47,832 nucleotides of DNA from an uncultured Veillonella sp. (GTDB lineage: Bacteria; Bacillota; Negativicutes; Veillonellales; Veillonellaceae). The notes beneath the pieces were generated by a model, which did no database searches, was not told the origin of the DNA, and saw nothing but the letters and a program-made list of their open reading frames with translations. The first letter of the stretch is position 1; the number at the start of each line of letters is the position of its first letter. A program made the position numbers and the translations under genes. This document shows positions 32,450-40,806 of this stretch, piece by piece. The stretch covers positions 1-47,832 of the forward strand of contig NZ_CALLVP010000082.1 in the NCBI RefSeq assembly GCF_938010505.1, read 5' to 3'.

Positions 32450-34162
32450 ATGTTATTAGGTTTAGACGTAGGTGGTACTTTCACCGATGCGGTTATCATT
32501 GATGGTCATCGTGTGATTGCATCTGCTAAAAAGCGGACCACAAAAGATAATTTAATGCATGGTATTGGCGAGGCTCTTGATGCAGTTCTTCAAAACTGTG
32601 ATACCTCGCTTATAAATCAAGTTACCTTGTCTACTACAGTTGTGACTAATACCATTGTAGAAGGAAAGGAGCAGTCTGTAGACCTTTATGTAGTAACAGG
32701 ACCTGGGCGAAACGTTGATGATATTTTTCCTGTGAGTCCTATATATCTTCAAGGTTATACAGATCATAGAGGTATCGTTGTAGAGCGAACGCCTTCTAAA
32801 GAGGTGCATGATATATCCCATATGGTTCAATCTCGAAGTGGTACTGATTTGGCGGCTATATCTGCGAAATTTGGAGTTCGTAATCCACAAGAAGAACTAT
32901 CTATAGGAGAGGAGTTGAAAGATACATATGCTACGATTTCTAATGGCAGTTTGTTAAGCGGTTCTTTAAATTTCCCTCGTCGTACGATTAGCGCTTATTT
33001 TAATAGTGCCGTAACACCCGTATTTACGGTGTTCAAGAAAAATGTCGAAGAGGCCCTTAATATACGTCATATCACGGCACCGCTTCATATTTTGAAGGCC
33101 GATGGTGGTTCTCTACCTATGGAGCATATGTTGAGCCGTCCTGTAGAGACGGCCTTTACGGGCCCTGCTGCTACCGTTCTTGGACTGTCTGCCCTCAGTT
33201 CTATTGGAAAGGAGCATACAGTCGCTTTAGATATTGGTGGTACCACAACAGATATCTCTCTTTGGAAATATGGTAAACCGTTGATGACAAAAAGTGGAGT
33301 CTCCATACGTGAATATCCAAGTGCGGTGAGATCCTTTGCCGTTACTTCCGTCGGTATTGGTGGGGAATCCGTAGTTCGTCTTAAAGACGGAGACCTTACG
33401 GTAGGTCCTGAACGAGTGGGACCATCGGTGGCTCTTGGTGGTGTGGAACCTACATTAGGGGACGCACTCATCGTGCTTGGTCATGCAAACTATGGTGACT
33501 CTGAGTTGGCAACTCAGGTTTTACAAGCTTTGGCGGATACTTTACAGGCTACTATGAACCGTGAGGATAAACAAGTTGTCAATCATTCTCTAGCTAGCAT
33601 TAAAACTGTAACTGATATGGCACAGCTCGTTGTAGACAAGGCGTTACACACAATTCAGCATGGCATTAACGATGTCGTAAAGGCTGAGAATAAGCGTCCT
33701 ATTTATGTGGTAGCAGATATTGTAAATCCTGATGTGTTTGTGCCTGAACATATCGTTGTGGTAGGGGGCACAGCGCCAAGCTTAGGTCCGAGTATCGGAA
33801 ATTATCTAGAGTTACCTGTTACGATTCCTGAGAATGCTGCCGTAGCAAATGCTATAGGCGCTGCACTAGCTTTATCTACCATCGAACTCACTGTTCATGT
33901 AGACACAAAACGTCGGTTGCTAGTCATTCCTGAATTAGGTGTTAAACGACAAAACTGTACTTTGAAACGAGCGGAACAAGTTGTGGAACGAGCAAAAGAA
34001 ACTCTTAGTGAAGAGGCGATACGTTTAGGTTTAGATACGGCGCAAGAGATAGAGGTCATTAGCATTGAGGATTTCCCTGTAGTAGAGGGCTGGCAATCTA
34101 TGGAGCGTTTAATTACTGTGAAAGTACAACTGGCGGCGGGGGTGAAACACTATGTGGAATAA
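32450..34162 (+). CDS. Hydantoinase/oxoprolinase A-like ATPase (HyuA family)
   Basis: A 570-aa protein of the ASKHA-fold hydantoinase A/5-oxoprolinase family. The N-terminal phosphate loop is LGLDVGGTFTDAVII (residues about 3-17) and the second ATPase loop VALDIGGTTTDISLW near 262-276. A third glycine-rich loop, VVVGGTAPSLG, follows near 438. The family couples ATP to opening cyclic amides such as 5-oxoproline. A HyuB partner is absent, which is common for this shorter group. An AAGGAGG site precedes the ATG. It overlaps the deacetylase-like gene by 11 bp, so both proteins are made together. Confidence 0.88.
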   Translation: MLLGLDVGGTFTDAVIIDGHRVIASAKKRTTKDNLMHGIGEALDAVLQNCDTSLINQVTLSTTVVTNTIVEGKEQSVDLYVVTGPGRNVDDIFPVSPIYLQGYTDHRGIVVERTPSKEVHDISHMVQSRSGTDLAAISAKFGVRNPQEELSIGEELKDTYATISNGSLLSGSLNFPRRTISAYFNSAVTPVFTVFKKNVEEALNIRHITAPLHILKADGGSLPMEHMLSRPVETAFTGPAATVLGLSALSSIGKEHTVALDIGGTTTDISLWKYGKPLMTKSGVSIREYPSAVRSFAVTSVGIGGESVVRLKDGDLTVGPERVGPSVALGGVEPTLGDALIVLGHANYGDSELATQVLQALADTLQATMNREDKQVVNHSLASIKTVTDMAQLVVDKALHTIQHGINDVVKAENKRPIYVVADIVNPDVFVPEHIVVVGGTAPSLGPSIGNYLELPVTIPENAAVANAIGAALALSTIELTVHVDTKRRLLVIPELGVKRQNCTLKRAEQVVERAKETLSEEAIRLGLDTAQEIEVISIEDFPVVEGWQSMERLITVKVQLAAGVKHYVE

Positions 34163-35570
34163 AGGACTATCCTATCGAGAGCGTCATGGTATTCTAAATA
34201 TGGATGTTAAACAGGATGAAGCTACGAGCTCTACTATTGATAAAGTTAAATATCATCACAGTTTAGGTCTTGTCTTTTTCCCTGCTTTTGACTGGAAAAT
34301 TTCTGAAATACATCCTGAACGACAAGAGCGTTTACTCTATACTCGAGATCAAATCGTAGAGGAAGGTTTATTAGATATACCCAATATTAGAGAATATAAT
34401 CCAATAGTAGCGGATTGGGATACAATAGAGCGAGTTCACGTTGGTGCTCCAGATTTAGAGTCTTGGGTGACTGAAGCCCATCGTGTATCTGCTGGAGGTG
34501 CTATTGCGGCAGCTGATGCAGTCATACGTGGTGAAGTAGACCGTGCTTTTGCGTTAGTAAGACCACCAGGTCACCACGCAATGGCTATGGTTCATGGTAT
34601 TCGCGGCTTCTGTACAATTAATATTGAAGCCGTTATGATCCAACACATGCGCCAAACCTATGGAATCAAACGTGTTGCCGTAGTAGATACCGATGTACAT
34701 CACGGTGATGGCACTCAAGATGTGTTTTACCACGATCCAGATACCTTATACATTAGCTTTCACCAAGATGGACGAACCCTTTATCCAGGAACAGGTTTTA
34801 TGGATGAATTTGGAGGTCCTCAGGCTATCGGTGGTAATATAGATATTCCGCTGCCTCCAGGCACAGGTGACGAAGGCTTGATGAAGGTCATGCGCGAACT
34901 GGTATTGCCTATTCTTGAAGAGTTTAATCCAGATATCGTCATTAACTCGGCAGGACAAGATAATCACTTTAGTGATCCGTTGGCCAATATGCAGGTAACC
35001 GCAAAGGGCTATGCAGAACTAGTCGATTTGTTACAAGCAGATATAGCTGTACTTGAAGGAGGCTATTCCGTACAAGAAGCGTTGCCATATGTAAATACGG
35101 GTATTATTTTATCCATGGCAGGTCTTGATTACAACAAAGTCGTAGAACCTGCCTTTGATTCTGTTAAATACAAACAGAGTCAAAATGTAACTAGTTACAT
35201 AGATGATTTAATCGCTAAGTGGAAGATACAATGGGCTAACCGGCATAAGATGGCCGAAAACGAGCGCGTAGGTGCAAGGGATGTTTGGTCTAATCGTTAC
35301 AATGTGTACTACGATGAAACGGGTGTACAAGAGGAGCGACTTGAAAAGGTGCGCATGTATGAAAACAAAGTAGGCTGGCATAGCGTACTTTCACGAGGAC
35401 AATATGGACCGTATGGACCGCAAAGTGTATATGCTATGTTCATTCCTTGGCAAGCAGATAGAGGGACGCGTCAAGATGCTATTGTAGAAGCAAAACGAGC
35501 CAAAGCAGAAGGGGGAGCTAGCCGTTATGTTGTAGTAGATCCACTCGGCAGCGGCCAATATGAACTATAA
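34152..35570 (+). CDS. Histone deacetylase family protein with C-terminal extension
   Basis: A 472-aa zinc-dependent deacetylase or amidohydrolase of the arginase-deacetylase fold (class II-like). Catalytic and metal residues are visible: RPPGHHAM (active-site His pair), DTDVHHGDGTQD (Asp and His ligands), and INSAGQDNHFSDPL (third ligand Asp). Bacterial relatives act on acetylpolyamines or other acetyl-amides. After about residue 345 comes an extension of some 120 residues with WSNRYNVYYDETG and GQYGPYGPQSVYAMFIPWQ that I cannot assign. It starts inside HyuA with GGGGGTG upstream, so coupled translation is expected. Confidence 0.87.
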   Translation: MWNKGLSYRERHGILNMDVKQDEATSSTIDKVKYHHSLGLVFFPAFDWKISEIHPERQERLLYTRDQIVEEGLLDIPNIREYNPIVADWDTIERVHVGAPDLESWVTEAHRVSAGGAIAAADAVIRGEVDRAFALVRPPGHHAMAMVHGIRGFCTINIEAVMIQHMRQTYGIKRVAVVDTDVHHGDGTQDVFYHDPDTLYISFHQDGRTLYPGTGFMDEFGGPQAIGGNIDIPLPPGTGDEGLMKVMRELVLPILEEFNPDIVINSAGQDNHFSDPLANMQVTAKGYAELVDLLQADIAVLEGGYSVQEALPYVNTGIILSMAGLDYNKVVEPAFDSVKYKQSQNVTSYIDDLIAKWKIQWANRHKMAENERVGARDVWSNRYNVYYDETGVQEERLEKVRMYENKVGWHSVLSRGQYGPYGPQSVYAMFIPWQADRGTRQDAIVEAKRAKAEGGASRYVVVDPLGSGQYEL

Positions 35571-35661
35571 TGTTAATCTCCGTAAATGATAACGCGAGTT
35601 ATCATGTTAGAATCGCGAATTACAATATAATTCGTAATGCTAAAAAAAAGTAAAATTGTGA

Positions 35662-35700
35662 TATAATATAAGAAATAACGCCCCTTTGTGTAAGGGGCGT
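35662..35700 (+). promoter_or_regulatory. Promoter -10 and leader hairpin before rph
   Basis: TATAAT at 35662 is followed ten bases later by a perfect hairpin ACGCCCCTT/AAGGGGCGT (35678-35700). The hairpin would sit at the very 5' end of the rph transcript, or act as a terminator of the deacetylase unit, although only a weak T-rich stretch follows. Confidence 0.55.
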
Positions 35701-35733
35701 TCTAATATTTCCTTTTAGAATGGTGAGGTTCCT

Positions 35734-36489
35734 ATGCGCAGCGATAATAGAACAGCCGGTCAATTGCGACCTATTAAAATAACACGGAATTTTACAGAGT
35801 ATGCAGAAGGTTCTGTACTCATTGAGTGCGGTAAGACTAAGGTTATCTGTACGGCCACTGTTGAGGATTCTGTGCCACGCTGGCTAAAAGGTTCTGGACA
35901 AGGCTGGGTAACTGCGGAATATTCCTTATTGCCACGTTCTACGCAAACTCGCGTGAGTCGTGAGGCCTCTAAGGGGAAACAAACTGGTCGTACCGTAGAA
36001 ATTCAACGTCTTATTGGCCGTGCTTTGCGCGCTGTCGTAGACCTTGAAGCGTTAGGCGAACGCTCTATTACTATCGACTGCGACGTTATCCAAGCGGATG
36101 GCGGTACGCGTACAGCATCCATTACGGGTGCTTTTGTAGCCCTCGTTGATGCGGTGGACTTCACCTTTGGCGGAGCAGGAAAATTCCCAATTACTGATTT
36201 TTGTGCAGCCATCTCTGTAGGTATTGGTCCAGAAGGTCCTATTACGGACCTTTGCTATGAAGAGGATAGTGCTGCTATCGTAGATATGAATGTAGTTCGT
36301 ACAGGTTCTGGCAATATGGTTGAAGTACAAGGTACAGGTGAACACGGTACCTTTAACCGTGATGAACTCAATGTTTTACTTAATCTAGCAGAAGTTGCTA
36401 CTGATGAGCTTATGGCAAAACAACGCGAAGCATTAGGTAGTACAGCAGATAAAGTTGGTAAGGTATATCCAACAGCGCCAGAGGTGTAA
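35734..36489 (+). CDS. rph: Ribonuclease PH
   Basis: Phosphorolytic 3'-5' exoribonuclease that trims tRNA 3' tails. The 251-aa protein shows the family pattern: RPIKITRNFTEYAEGSVLIECGKTKVICTA at the start, GWVTAEYSLLPRSTQTRVSREASKGKQ (residues about 55-82), the phosphate-binding GRTVEIQRLIGRALRA, and DCDVIQADGGTRTASITGA. A GAATGGTGAGG site precedes the ATG. It is one base ahead of rdgB, a common bacterial pairing. Confidence 0.97.
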   Translation: MRSDNRTAGQLRPIKITRNFTEYAEGSVLIECGKTKVICTATVEDSVPRWLKGSGQGWVTAEYSLLPRSTQTRVSREASKGKQTGRTVEIQRLIGRALRAVVDLEALGERSITIDCDVIQADGGTRTASITGAFVALVDAVDFTFGGAGKFPITDFCAAISVGIGPEGPITDLCYEEDSAAIVDMNVVRTGSGNMVEVQGTGEHGTFNRDELNVLLNLAEVATDELMAKQREALGSTADKVGKVYPTAPEV

Positions 36490-36490
36490 T

Positions 36491-37066
36491 ATGGAACAAA
36501 TCGTACTTGCTACAGGCAATAAAGGAAAAATTCGTGAGTTTTCAGAGGCATTTTCTCATTTGTCTATCGATTGCGTACCTGTGAAAGAAGTGATTTCCGT
36601 TGAGGAACCAGAGGAAACTGGCACCACCTTCATGGAAAACGCTCTGTTAAAAGCTCGATACTACGCTAAGGCTACGAATCGACCTTGTTTAGCTGATGAT
36701 TCGGGTCTTACTGTAGATGTTCTTGATGGGGCTCCAGGTGTATATTCTGCGCGTTATGCAGGTCATCATGGTGATGATAATGCAAATAATGAGAAATTAA
36801 TTCGTGAACTACAAGGGAAAAGTGACCGTACAGGCCATTATGTATGCGCTTTAGCGCTTGTATATCCTGATGGCCGAGAAGTTACTGCGGAAGGCTATTG
36901 TGATGGACTCGTTCAAGATGAGCCAAAAGGGGAGAATGGTTTTGGATATGATCCATACTTCTATGTGCCTGAATTTGAAAAGACGATGGCAGAGCTTAGC
37001 ATCGACGTAAAAGAAACGATTAGCCATCGTGGTCGAGCATTGCGTGAATTAATTGGTAAGCTTTGA
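36491..37066 (+). CDS. rdgB: Non-canonical purine NTP pyrophosphatase
   Basis: Hydrolyses ITP, dITP and XTP to monophosphates to keep deaminated purines out of nucleic acids. The 191-aa protein of the HAM1/RdgB family has LATGNKGKIREF at the N-terminus for nucleotide binding, the catalytic region LADDSGLTVDVLDGAPGVYSARYAG, GFGYDPYF, and SHRGRAL at the end. ATG 36491 is chosen as it begins the family consensus; the in-frame start at 36455 lies inside rph. Likely operon rph-rdgB-yfcE. Confidence 0.96.
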   Translation: MEQIVLATGNKGKIREFSEAFSHLSIDCVPVKEVISVEEPEETGTTFMENALLKARYYAKATNRPCLADDSGLTVDVLDGAPGVYSARYAGHHGDDNANNEKLIRELQGKSDRTGHYVCALALVYPDGREVTAEGYCDGLVQDEPKGENGFGYDPYFYVPEFEKTMAELSIDVKETISHRGRALRELIGKL

Positions 37067-37132
37067 TATTTCTGAACTATATGGTATAGTTCATATAAAT
37101 ATGTAATATAATAGTATTAGAGATTTTATAAA

Positions 37133-37630
37133 ATGAAACGAATTGGCATTTTAAGTGATACTCACGGGTATCTAGAGGATATCGACCTCATATTGGAGGC
37201 TACTGCCGATCAAAATATCGATATGTGGCTTCATGCTGGCGATTTTGGCGATGATGCACGCTATATGCAAGAGCATACTGATGTTCCTGTGTATGCGGTG
37301 CGTGGCAATAACGATCGTGTGCAACCGCTTGAACCACGAGAGCAATTGATTCCTCTTGAAGATACCTATATTTACATGACTCATGGTCATGAGGTATCAT
37401 ATTATAATCGAATACAAAAACTGATTGAGTTAGGAACTGACATGGGTGCACGACTGATAGTGTCCGGTCATAGCCATCATCATGGTGAGGTTCGTGCCCG
37501 TGATGCGGTATTTGTAAATCCTGGCAGTATTTCTTTGGCTCGTGATCGCTCCGGTGGTACCTTTGCCATTGTTACCTACGATAATGGACAGTTTGATGTA
37601 GAGTTTGTGTACAAACAAGATATTGTTTAG
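37133..37630 (+). CDS. YfcE/MJ0936-family metallophosphodiesterase
   Basis: A 165-aa calcineurin-like phosphodiesterase. Metal-binding motifs occur in order: LSDTHG (residues 7-12), HAGDFGD, RGNNDR, THGHE and SGHSHHHGE, then NPGSISLAR near the end. The substrate in vivo is unknown; family members cleave phosphodiesters such as bis-pNPP. It lies 66 bp after rdgB, an arrangement frequent in Firmicutes, and probably shares its transcript. Confidence 0.92.
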   Translation: MKRIGILSDTHGYLEDIDLILEATADQNIDMWLHAGDFGDDARYMQEHTDVPVYAVRGNNDRVQPLEPREQLIPLEDTYIYMTHGHEVSYYNRIQKLIELGTDMGARLIVSGHSHHHGEVRARDAVFVNPGSISLARDRSGGTFAIVTYDNGQFDVEFVYKQDIV

Positions 37631-37707
37631 TTATATGGTGAAAGCTTCGTTTGCGAAACTTTCAAAAGGAATAGTAAGTCTATGCATGGAAAGGGTTATG
37701 ACATATC

Positions 37708-38490
37708 ATGGATACACCAGTTAAAGCAAAGCCTAAAATGAAATTATATGGTTTTAATAATCTCACCAAGACATTGAGTTTTAATATTTATGATATTTGT
37801 TATACTCGTACGGAAGAAGAGAAAAAACAATACATTCAGTACATTGATGAAGTATACAATGCGAATCGTTTAACAGCTATTTTGACGGAAGTAAGTCGTA
37901 TTATCGGTGCTAACATCCTTAACGTAGCGAAACAAGATTACGATCCACAAGGCGCGTCTGTTACGATTTTGATTTCTGAAGAGGAAATTGAAAAAGAAGA
38001 TGTAGTTATGCATCTAGACAAATCTCACCTTACTGTACATACGTACCCTGAAAGCCATCCTCATAAAGGGATTAGCACATTCCGTGCAGATATTGAAGTA
38101 TCTACGTGCGGTCAAATTTCTCCGCTAAATGCACTTAATTATTTAATTCAAAGTTTTGATTCTGATATTCTTACCTTAGATTATCATGTACGTGGCTTTA
38201 CTCGTGATGTATCTGGTAAGAAAATTTATATCGATCATCGCATCAATTCTATTCAAAACTACATTAGTGCGAAAACTCGCAATATGTACAACATGATTGA
38301 TGTAAATGTATATCAAGAAAATATTTTTCATACAAAGATGATGTTAAAAGAATTTGATTTAGATAATTATCTCTTTGGCATCACTGAGTCTGAGTTGAGC
38401 GATCGTGAAATCAAGCAAATTAAACATCAATTAAAACAAGAAATGATGGAAATCTTTTATGGACGCAATTTGCCATCTGTAAAAGCTTAA
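37708..38490 (+). CDS. speD: S-adenosylmethionine decarboxylase proenzyme
   Basis: Makes decarboxylated SAM, the aminopropyl donor for spermidine. The 260-aa length and sequence fit the class 1A E. coli-type SpeD. Self-cleavage should occur before Ser106 in LDKSHLTVHTYPES, generating the pyruvoyl group. ADIEVSTCGQISPLNALNYLI contains the conserved Cys that donates a proton, and LDYHVRGFTRDV follows. No spermidine synthase gene is adjacent. The gene is followed by a terminator. The upstream region 37631-37707 contains only a short GAAAG/CTTTC hairpin. Confidence 0.95.
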   Translation: MDTPVKAKPKMKLYGFNNLTKTLSFNIYDICYTRTEEEKKQYIQYIDEVYNANRLTAILTEVSRIIGANILNVAKQDYDPQGASVTILISEEEIEKEDVVMHLDKSHLTVHTYPESHPHKGISTFRADIEVSTCGQISPLNALNYLIQSFDSDILTLDYHVRGFTRDVSGKKIYIDHRINSIQNYISAKTRNMYNMIDVNVYQENIFHTKMMLKEFDLDNYLFGITESELSDREIKQIKHQLKQEMMEIFYGRNLPSVKA

Positions 38491-38550
38491 AGACAGCTTT
38501 TATGACATTGTTGTGACAGCTTTTAGCGTATAATATGAAGATAGACTTGA

Positions 38551-38586
38551 AGTAGATAAGCCTTATATGGTTTATCTACTTTTTTA
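38551..38586 (+). terminator. Terminator after speD
   Basis: AGTAGATAA pairs with TTTATCTACT and runs into TTTTTT. A TATAAT at about 38529 lies just before it and could start a very short transcript. Confidence 0.85.
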
Positions 38587-38593
38587 TAATTTA

Positions 38594-38639
38594 CTTTATT
38601 GCTACTGGAGCTTAATCTTTATTACTACTGGATCTTAAT
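38594..38639. repeat. Tandem 23-bp direct repeat upstream of malic enzyme
   Basis: Two adjacent 23-bp copies (38594-38616 and 38617-38639), identical at 21 positions, share the core CTACTGGA and end CTTAAT. They lie 44 bp upstream of the -35 box of the malic enzyme promoter, a typical place for activator sites. Confidence 0.6.
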
Positions 38640-38682
38640 GATAGTTATTTTTAAAAAGTTCAAAAAACTATATCGAAAAAAC

Positions 38683-38711
38683 TTGAATTATTATATTGCA
38701 TTATGTATAAT
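38683..38711 (+). promoter_or_regulatory. Malic enzyme promoter
   Basis: TTGAAT and TATAAT with exactly 17 bp between them, about 67 bp before the gene start. Confidence 0.75.
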
Positions 38712-38778
38712 ACAATTAGTTAAAGGTATAAATTACCGACTCTAAAGAGTCCGAGTGTATCCACAAAGGAGAATAGTT

Positions 38779-39984
38779 ATGGACGTACGTGAATTAGCTG
38801 TACAAAAGAAACGTGAATTAAAAGGTTTCCTTACTGTAGGAACAAAATATGAATTAAAAGACGCTCATGATTTATCTGTAGCTTACACACCAGGTGTAGC
38901 AGAACCATGTTTGCGTATTAAAGATAATGAAGCAGAATCCTTCGAATTAACTTGCCGTTCCAACATGGTTGCCGTTGTATCTGACGGTACTCGTGTACTT
39001 GGTCTTGGTGATATCGGTGCTGCAGCAGCATTGCCAGTAATGGAAGGTAAATCCTTATTGTTCAAAAAATTTGGTGATGTAGACTGCATTCCATTGGTTG
39101 TAGATACAAAAGATGCTGATACATTGATCAATACAGTAAAATTATTGCAAAAAAACTTTGCTGGTATTAATTTAGAAGATATTTCCTCTCCTAAATGCTA
39201 TGAAGTTGAAAATCGTTTGAAAGCAGAGTTAGAAATCCCTGTATTCCACGATGACCAACACGGTACTGCTATTGCATGCTTAGCTGGTGTAAAAGGTGCT
39301 CTTCGTTTGGTTAAAAAGGATTTAGCTACTGCTAAAATCGTTGTAAACGGTGCTGGTGCGGCGGGTGCTAATATTGCTCGCTTATTATACCTTGCAGGTG
39401 CTCGTGATATCACATTGTTGGTATCCTCTGGCGTATTGCATAAAGACTACAAACGTCTTGACTCTTTACAAGCTGAATTAATCGATTTACTTAAACTTGA
39501 AGAAAAACATGGCAACTTGGCTGAAAATGCTAAAGGCGCCGATATTCTTCTTGGTGTATCTGCAGCAGGTGCTTTCACAAAAGAAATTTTGGAAAACTTG
39601 GCTGACGATGCAATCGTATTTGCAATGGCTAACCCTAACCCAGAAGCTACATATGCTGATATGAAAGCTGCTGGTATCCGCGTTGCTGGTACAGGTCGTT
39701 CCGACGCTCCTAACCAAATTAACAACGTAGCAGTATTCCCTGGCGTATTCCGCGGCGCTATCGACGTTCGTGCGGCTCAAATCACTGACGAAATGAAATT
39801 AGCTGCTGCTGACGCTTTGGCTCACTTGATTCCTGATAGCGAATTGAACGAAGAAAACGTAATGCCATCCGTATTCGATCCTCGTGTAGCTCCAGCTGTT
39901 GCTAAAGCAGTTGCTGAAGTTGCTGTAAAACAAGGTATCGCAAAAAATCCTCAAGTAGTAGAGGATGGTAGCTACGAAGGTTAA
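38779..39984 (+). CDS. NAD(P)-dependent malic enzyme
   Basis: Oxidatively decarboxylates malate to pyruvate, a plausible entry point for malate or lactate-linked metabolism in a Veillonella-like host. The 401-aa short-form bacterial protein has the malic signature LAVAYTPGVAEPCL region near residues 33-47, LGLGDIGAAAALPVMEGKS, the FHDDQHGTAIA motif near 155, and a nucleotide-binding VVNGAGAAGANIARLL near 188. ATG 38779 is taken because AAAGGAG lies just upstream; the frame open from 38755 has none. Codon use is strongly biased, suggesting high expression. It is monocistronic. Confidence 0.95.
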   Translation: MDVRELAVQKKRELKGFLTVGTKYELKDAHDLSVAYTPGVAEPCLRIKDNEAESFELTCRSNMVAVVSDGTRVLGLGDIGAAAALPVMEGKSLLFKKFGDVDCIPLVVDTKDADTLINTVKLLQKNFAGINLEDISSPKCYEVENRLKAELEIPVFHDDQHGTAIACLAGVKGALRLVKKDLATAKIVVNGAGAAGANIARLLYLAGARDITLLVSSGVLHKDYKRLDSLQAELIDLLKLEEKHGNLAENAKGADILLGVSAAGAFTKEILENLADDAIVFAMANPNPEATYADMKAAGIRVAGTGRSDAPNQINNVAVFPGVFRGAIDVRAAQITDEMKLAAADALAHLIPDSELNEENVMPSVFDPRVAPAVAKAVAEVAVKQGIAKNPQVVEDGSYEG

Positions 39985-40036
39985 TCTATTTGCTTTACTA
40001 GCATTTTAAAATCTTATATAACTATAGAACAATACA

Positions 40037-40066
40037 ACATGCACCTCGAAAGGGGTGTATGTTTTT
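40037..40066 (+). terminator. Terminator after malic enzyme
   Basis: ACATGCACCTC, loop GAAA, then GGGGTGTATGT with T-run. The remaining gap to the tRNA cluster (to about 40300) contains no ORF or other structure I can name. Confidence 0.85.
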
Positions 40067-40307
40067 ATATATTTGCTTAAGTTATACTTAACCTTAACCT
40101 ATAACTATTTGGTTGATTGATCTATGTATTAAAATGGTATAGAGGGCGTACTTGGTAAAGAGGTAAGGATAGATATATATTATTGTATAAGTTTAAAAAA
40201 GTTAATGAAGTTGTAAAAAAGTACTTGTCACTAGTTTCTATCAATGATATAATAATTTTCGTTGCAGAGCGATACTCGAGAGAGTAAGAACTCAGCAAGA
40301 GTAGTGG

Positions 40308-40336
40308 TTGACATCAACTACCGGGTTTGCTATAAT
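40308..40336 (+). promoter_or_regulatory. Consensus promoter of tRNA cluster
   Basis: TTGACA and TATAAT, both perfect consensus, separated by exactly 17 bp and lying 18 bp before tRNA-Pro. Confidence 0.92.
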
Positions 40337-40353
40337 AGCAAAGTAATTAATGA

Positions 40354-40430
40354 CGGGGCATAGCGCAGTTTGGTAGCGCACCTGGCTTGGGACCAGGGGG
40401 TCGCAGGTTCGAATCCTGCTGCTCCGACCA
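40354..40430 (+). tRNA. tRNA-Pro(TGG)
   Basis: A 77-nt cloverleaf with acceptor CGGGGCA/TGCTCCG, T-loop GGTTCGAATCC, encoded CCA and anticodon loop CTTGGGA (anticodon TGG). First gene of a three-tRNA transcript. Confidence 0.97.
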
Positions 40431-40439
40431 TTTTTATTT

Positions 40440-40513
40440 GCGGGTGTAGCTCAATGGTAGAGCCCCAGCCTTCCAAGCTGGTCGCGAGGGTTCGATTCCC
40501 TTCACCCGCTCCA
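40440..40513 (+). tRNA. tRNA-Gly(TCC)
   Basis: A 74-nt cloverleaf with acceptor GCGGGTG, encoded CCA and anticodon loop CTTCCAA (anticodon TCC). It lies 9 bp after tRNA-Pro. Confidence 0.97.
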
Positions 40514-40614
40514 TTTTTTTTTGCCTTTTTTAGGGTATACTAAGATAGGGCGTAGTTGACGATACATAGTACATAATTTATACTATAATAGATAATTATA
40601 TAGGTAATCCATAT

Positions 40615-40691
<77 letters not shown>

Positions 40692-40700
40692 AAGAAACGT

Positions 40701-40739
40701 AATAGCCGTAAGGGTTTTAGCCCTTACGGCTATTTTTTT
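40701..40739. terminator. Strong terminator between tRNA-Arg and integrase 2
   Basis: A 14-bp perfect stem (AATAGCCGTAAGGG and complement) over a 6-base loop is followed by seven T. It ends the tRNA transcript. Confidence 0.9.
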
Positions 40740-40754
40740 ATTACCCTAAAAGAA

Positions 40755-40806
40755 ATGCAAGGATATGGTACAAGTATAGTTTTTTATACTTGCATTATCC
40801 TTGCAT
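40755..40806. repeat. Nested inverted repeats at left end of element 2
   Basis: ATGCAAGGATA (40755-40765) and TATCCTTGCAT (40796-40806) form perfect outer arms. CAAGTATA and TATACTTG (40771-40778, 40785-40792) form an inner hairpin. TTGCAT also recurs directly. Likely integrase or excisionase binding sites next to the att site; this overlaps the last bases of the integrase gene. Confidence 0.5.

Noticed and set aside
38505..38586. A small RNA between speD and its terminator
   Set aside because: A TATAAT is present but no good -35, and the predicted transcript would be only the terminator hairpin.
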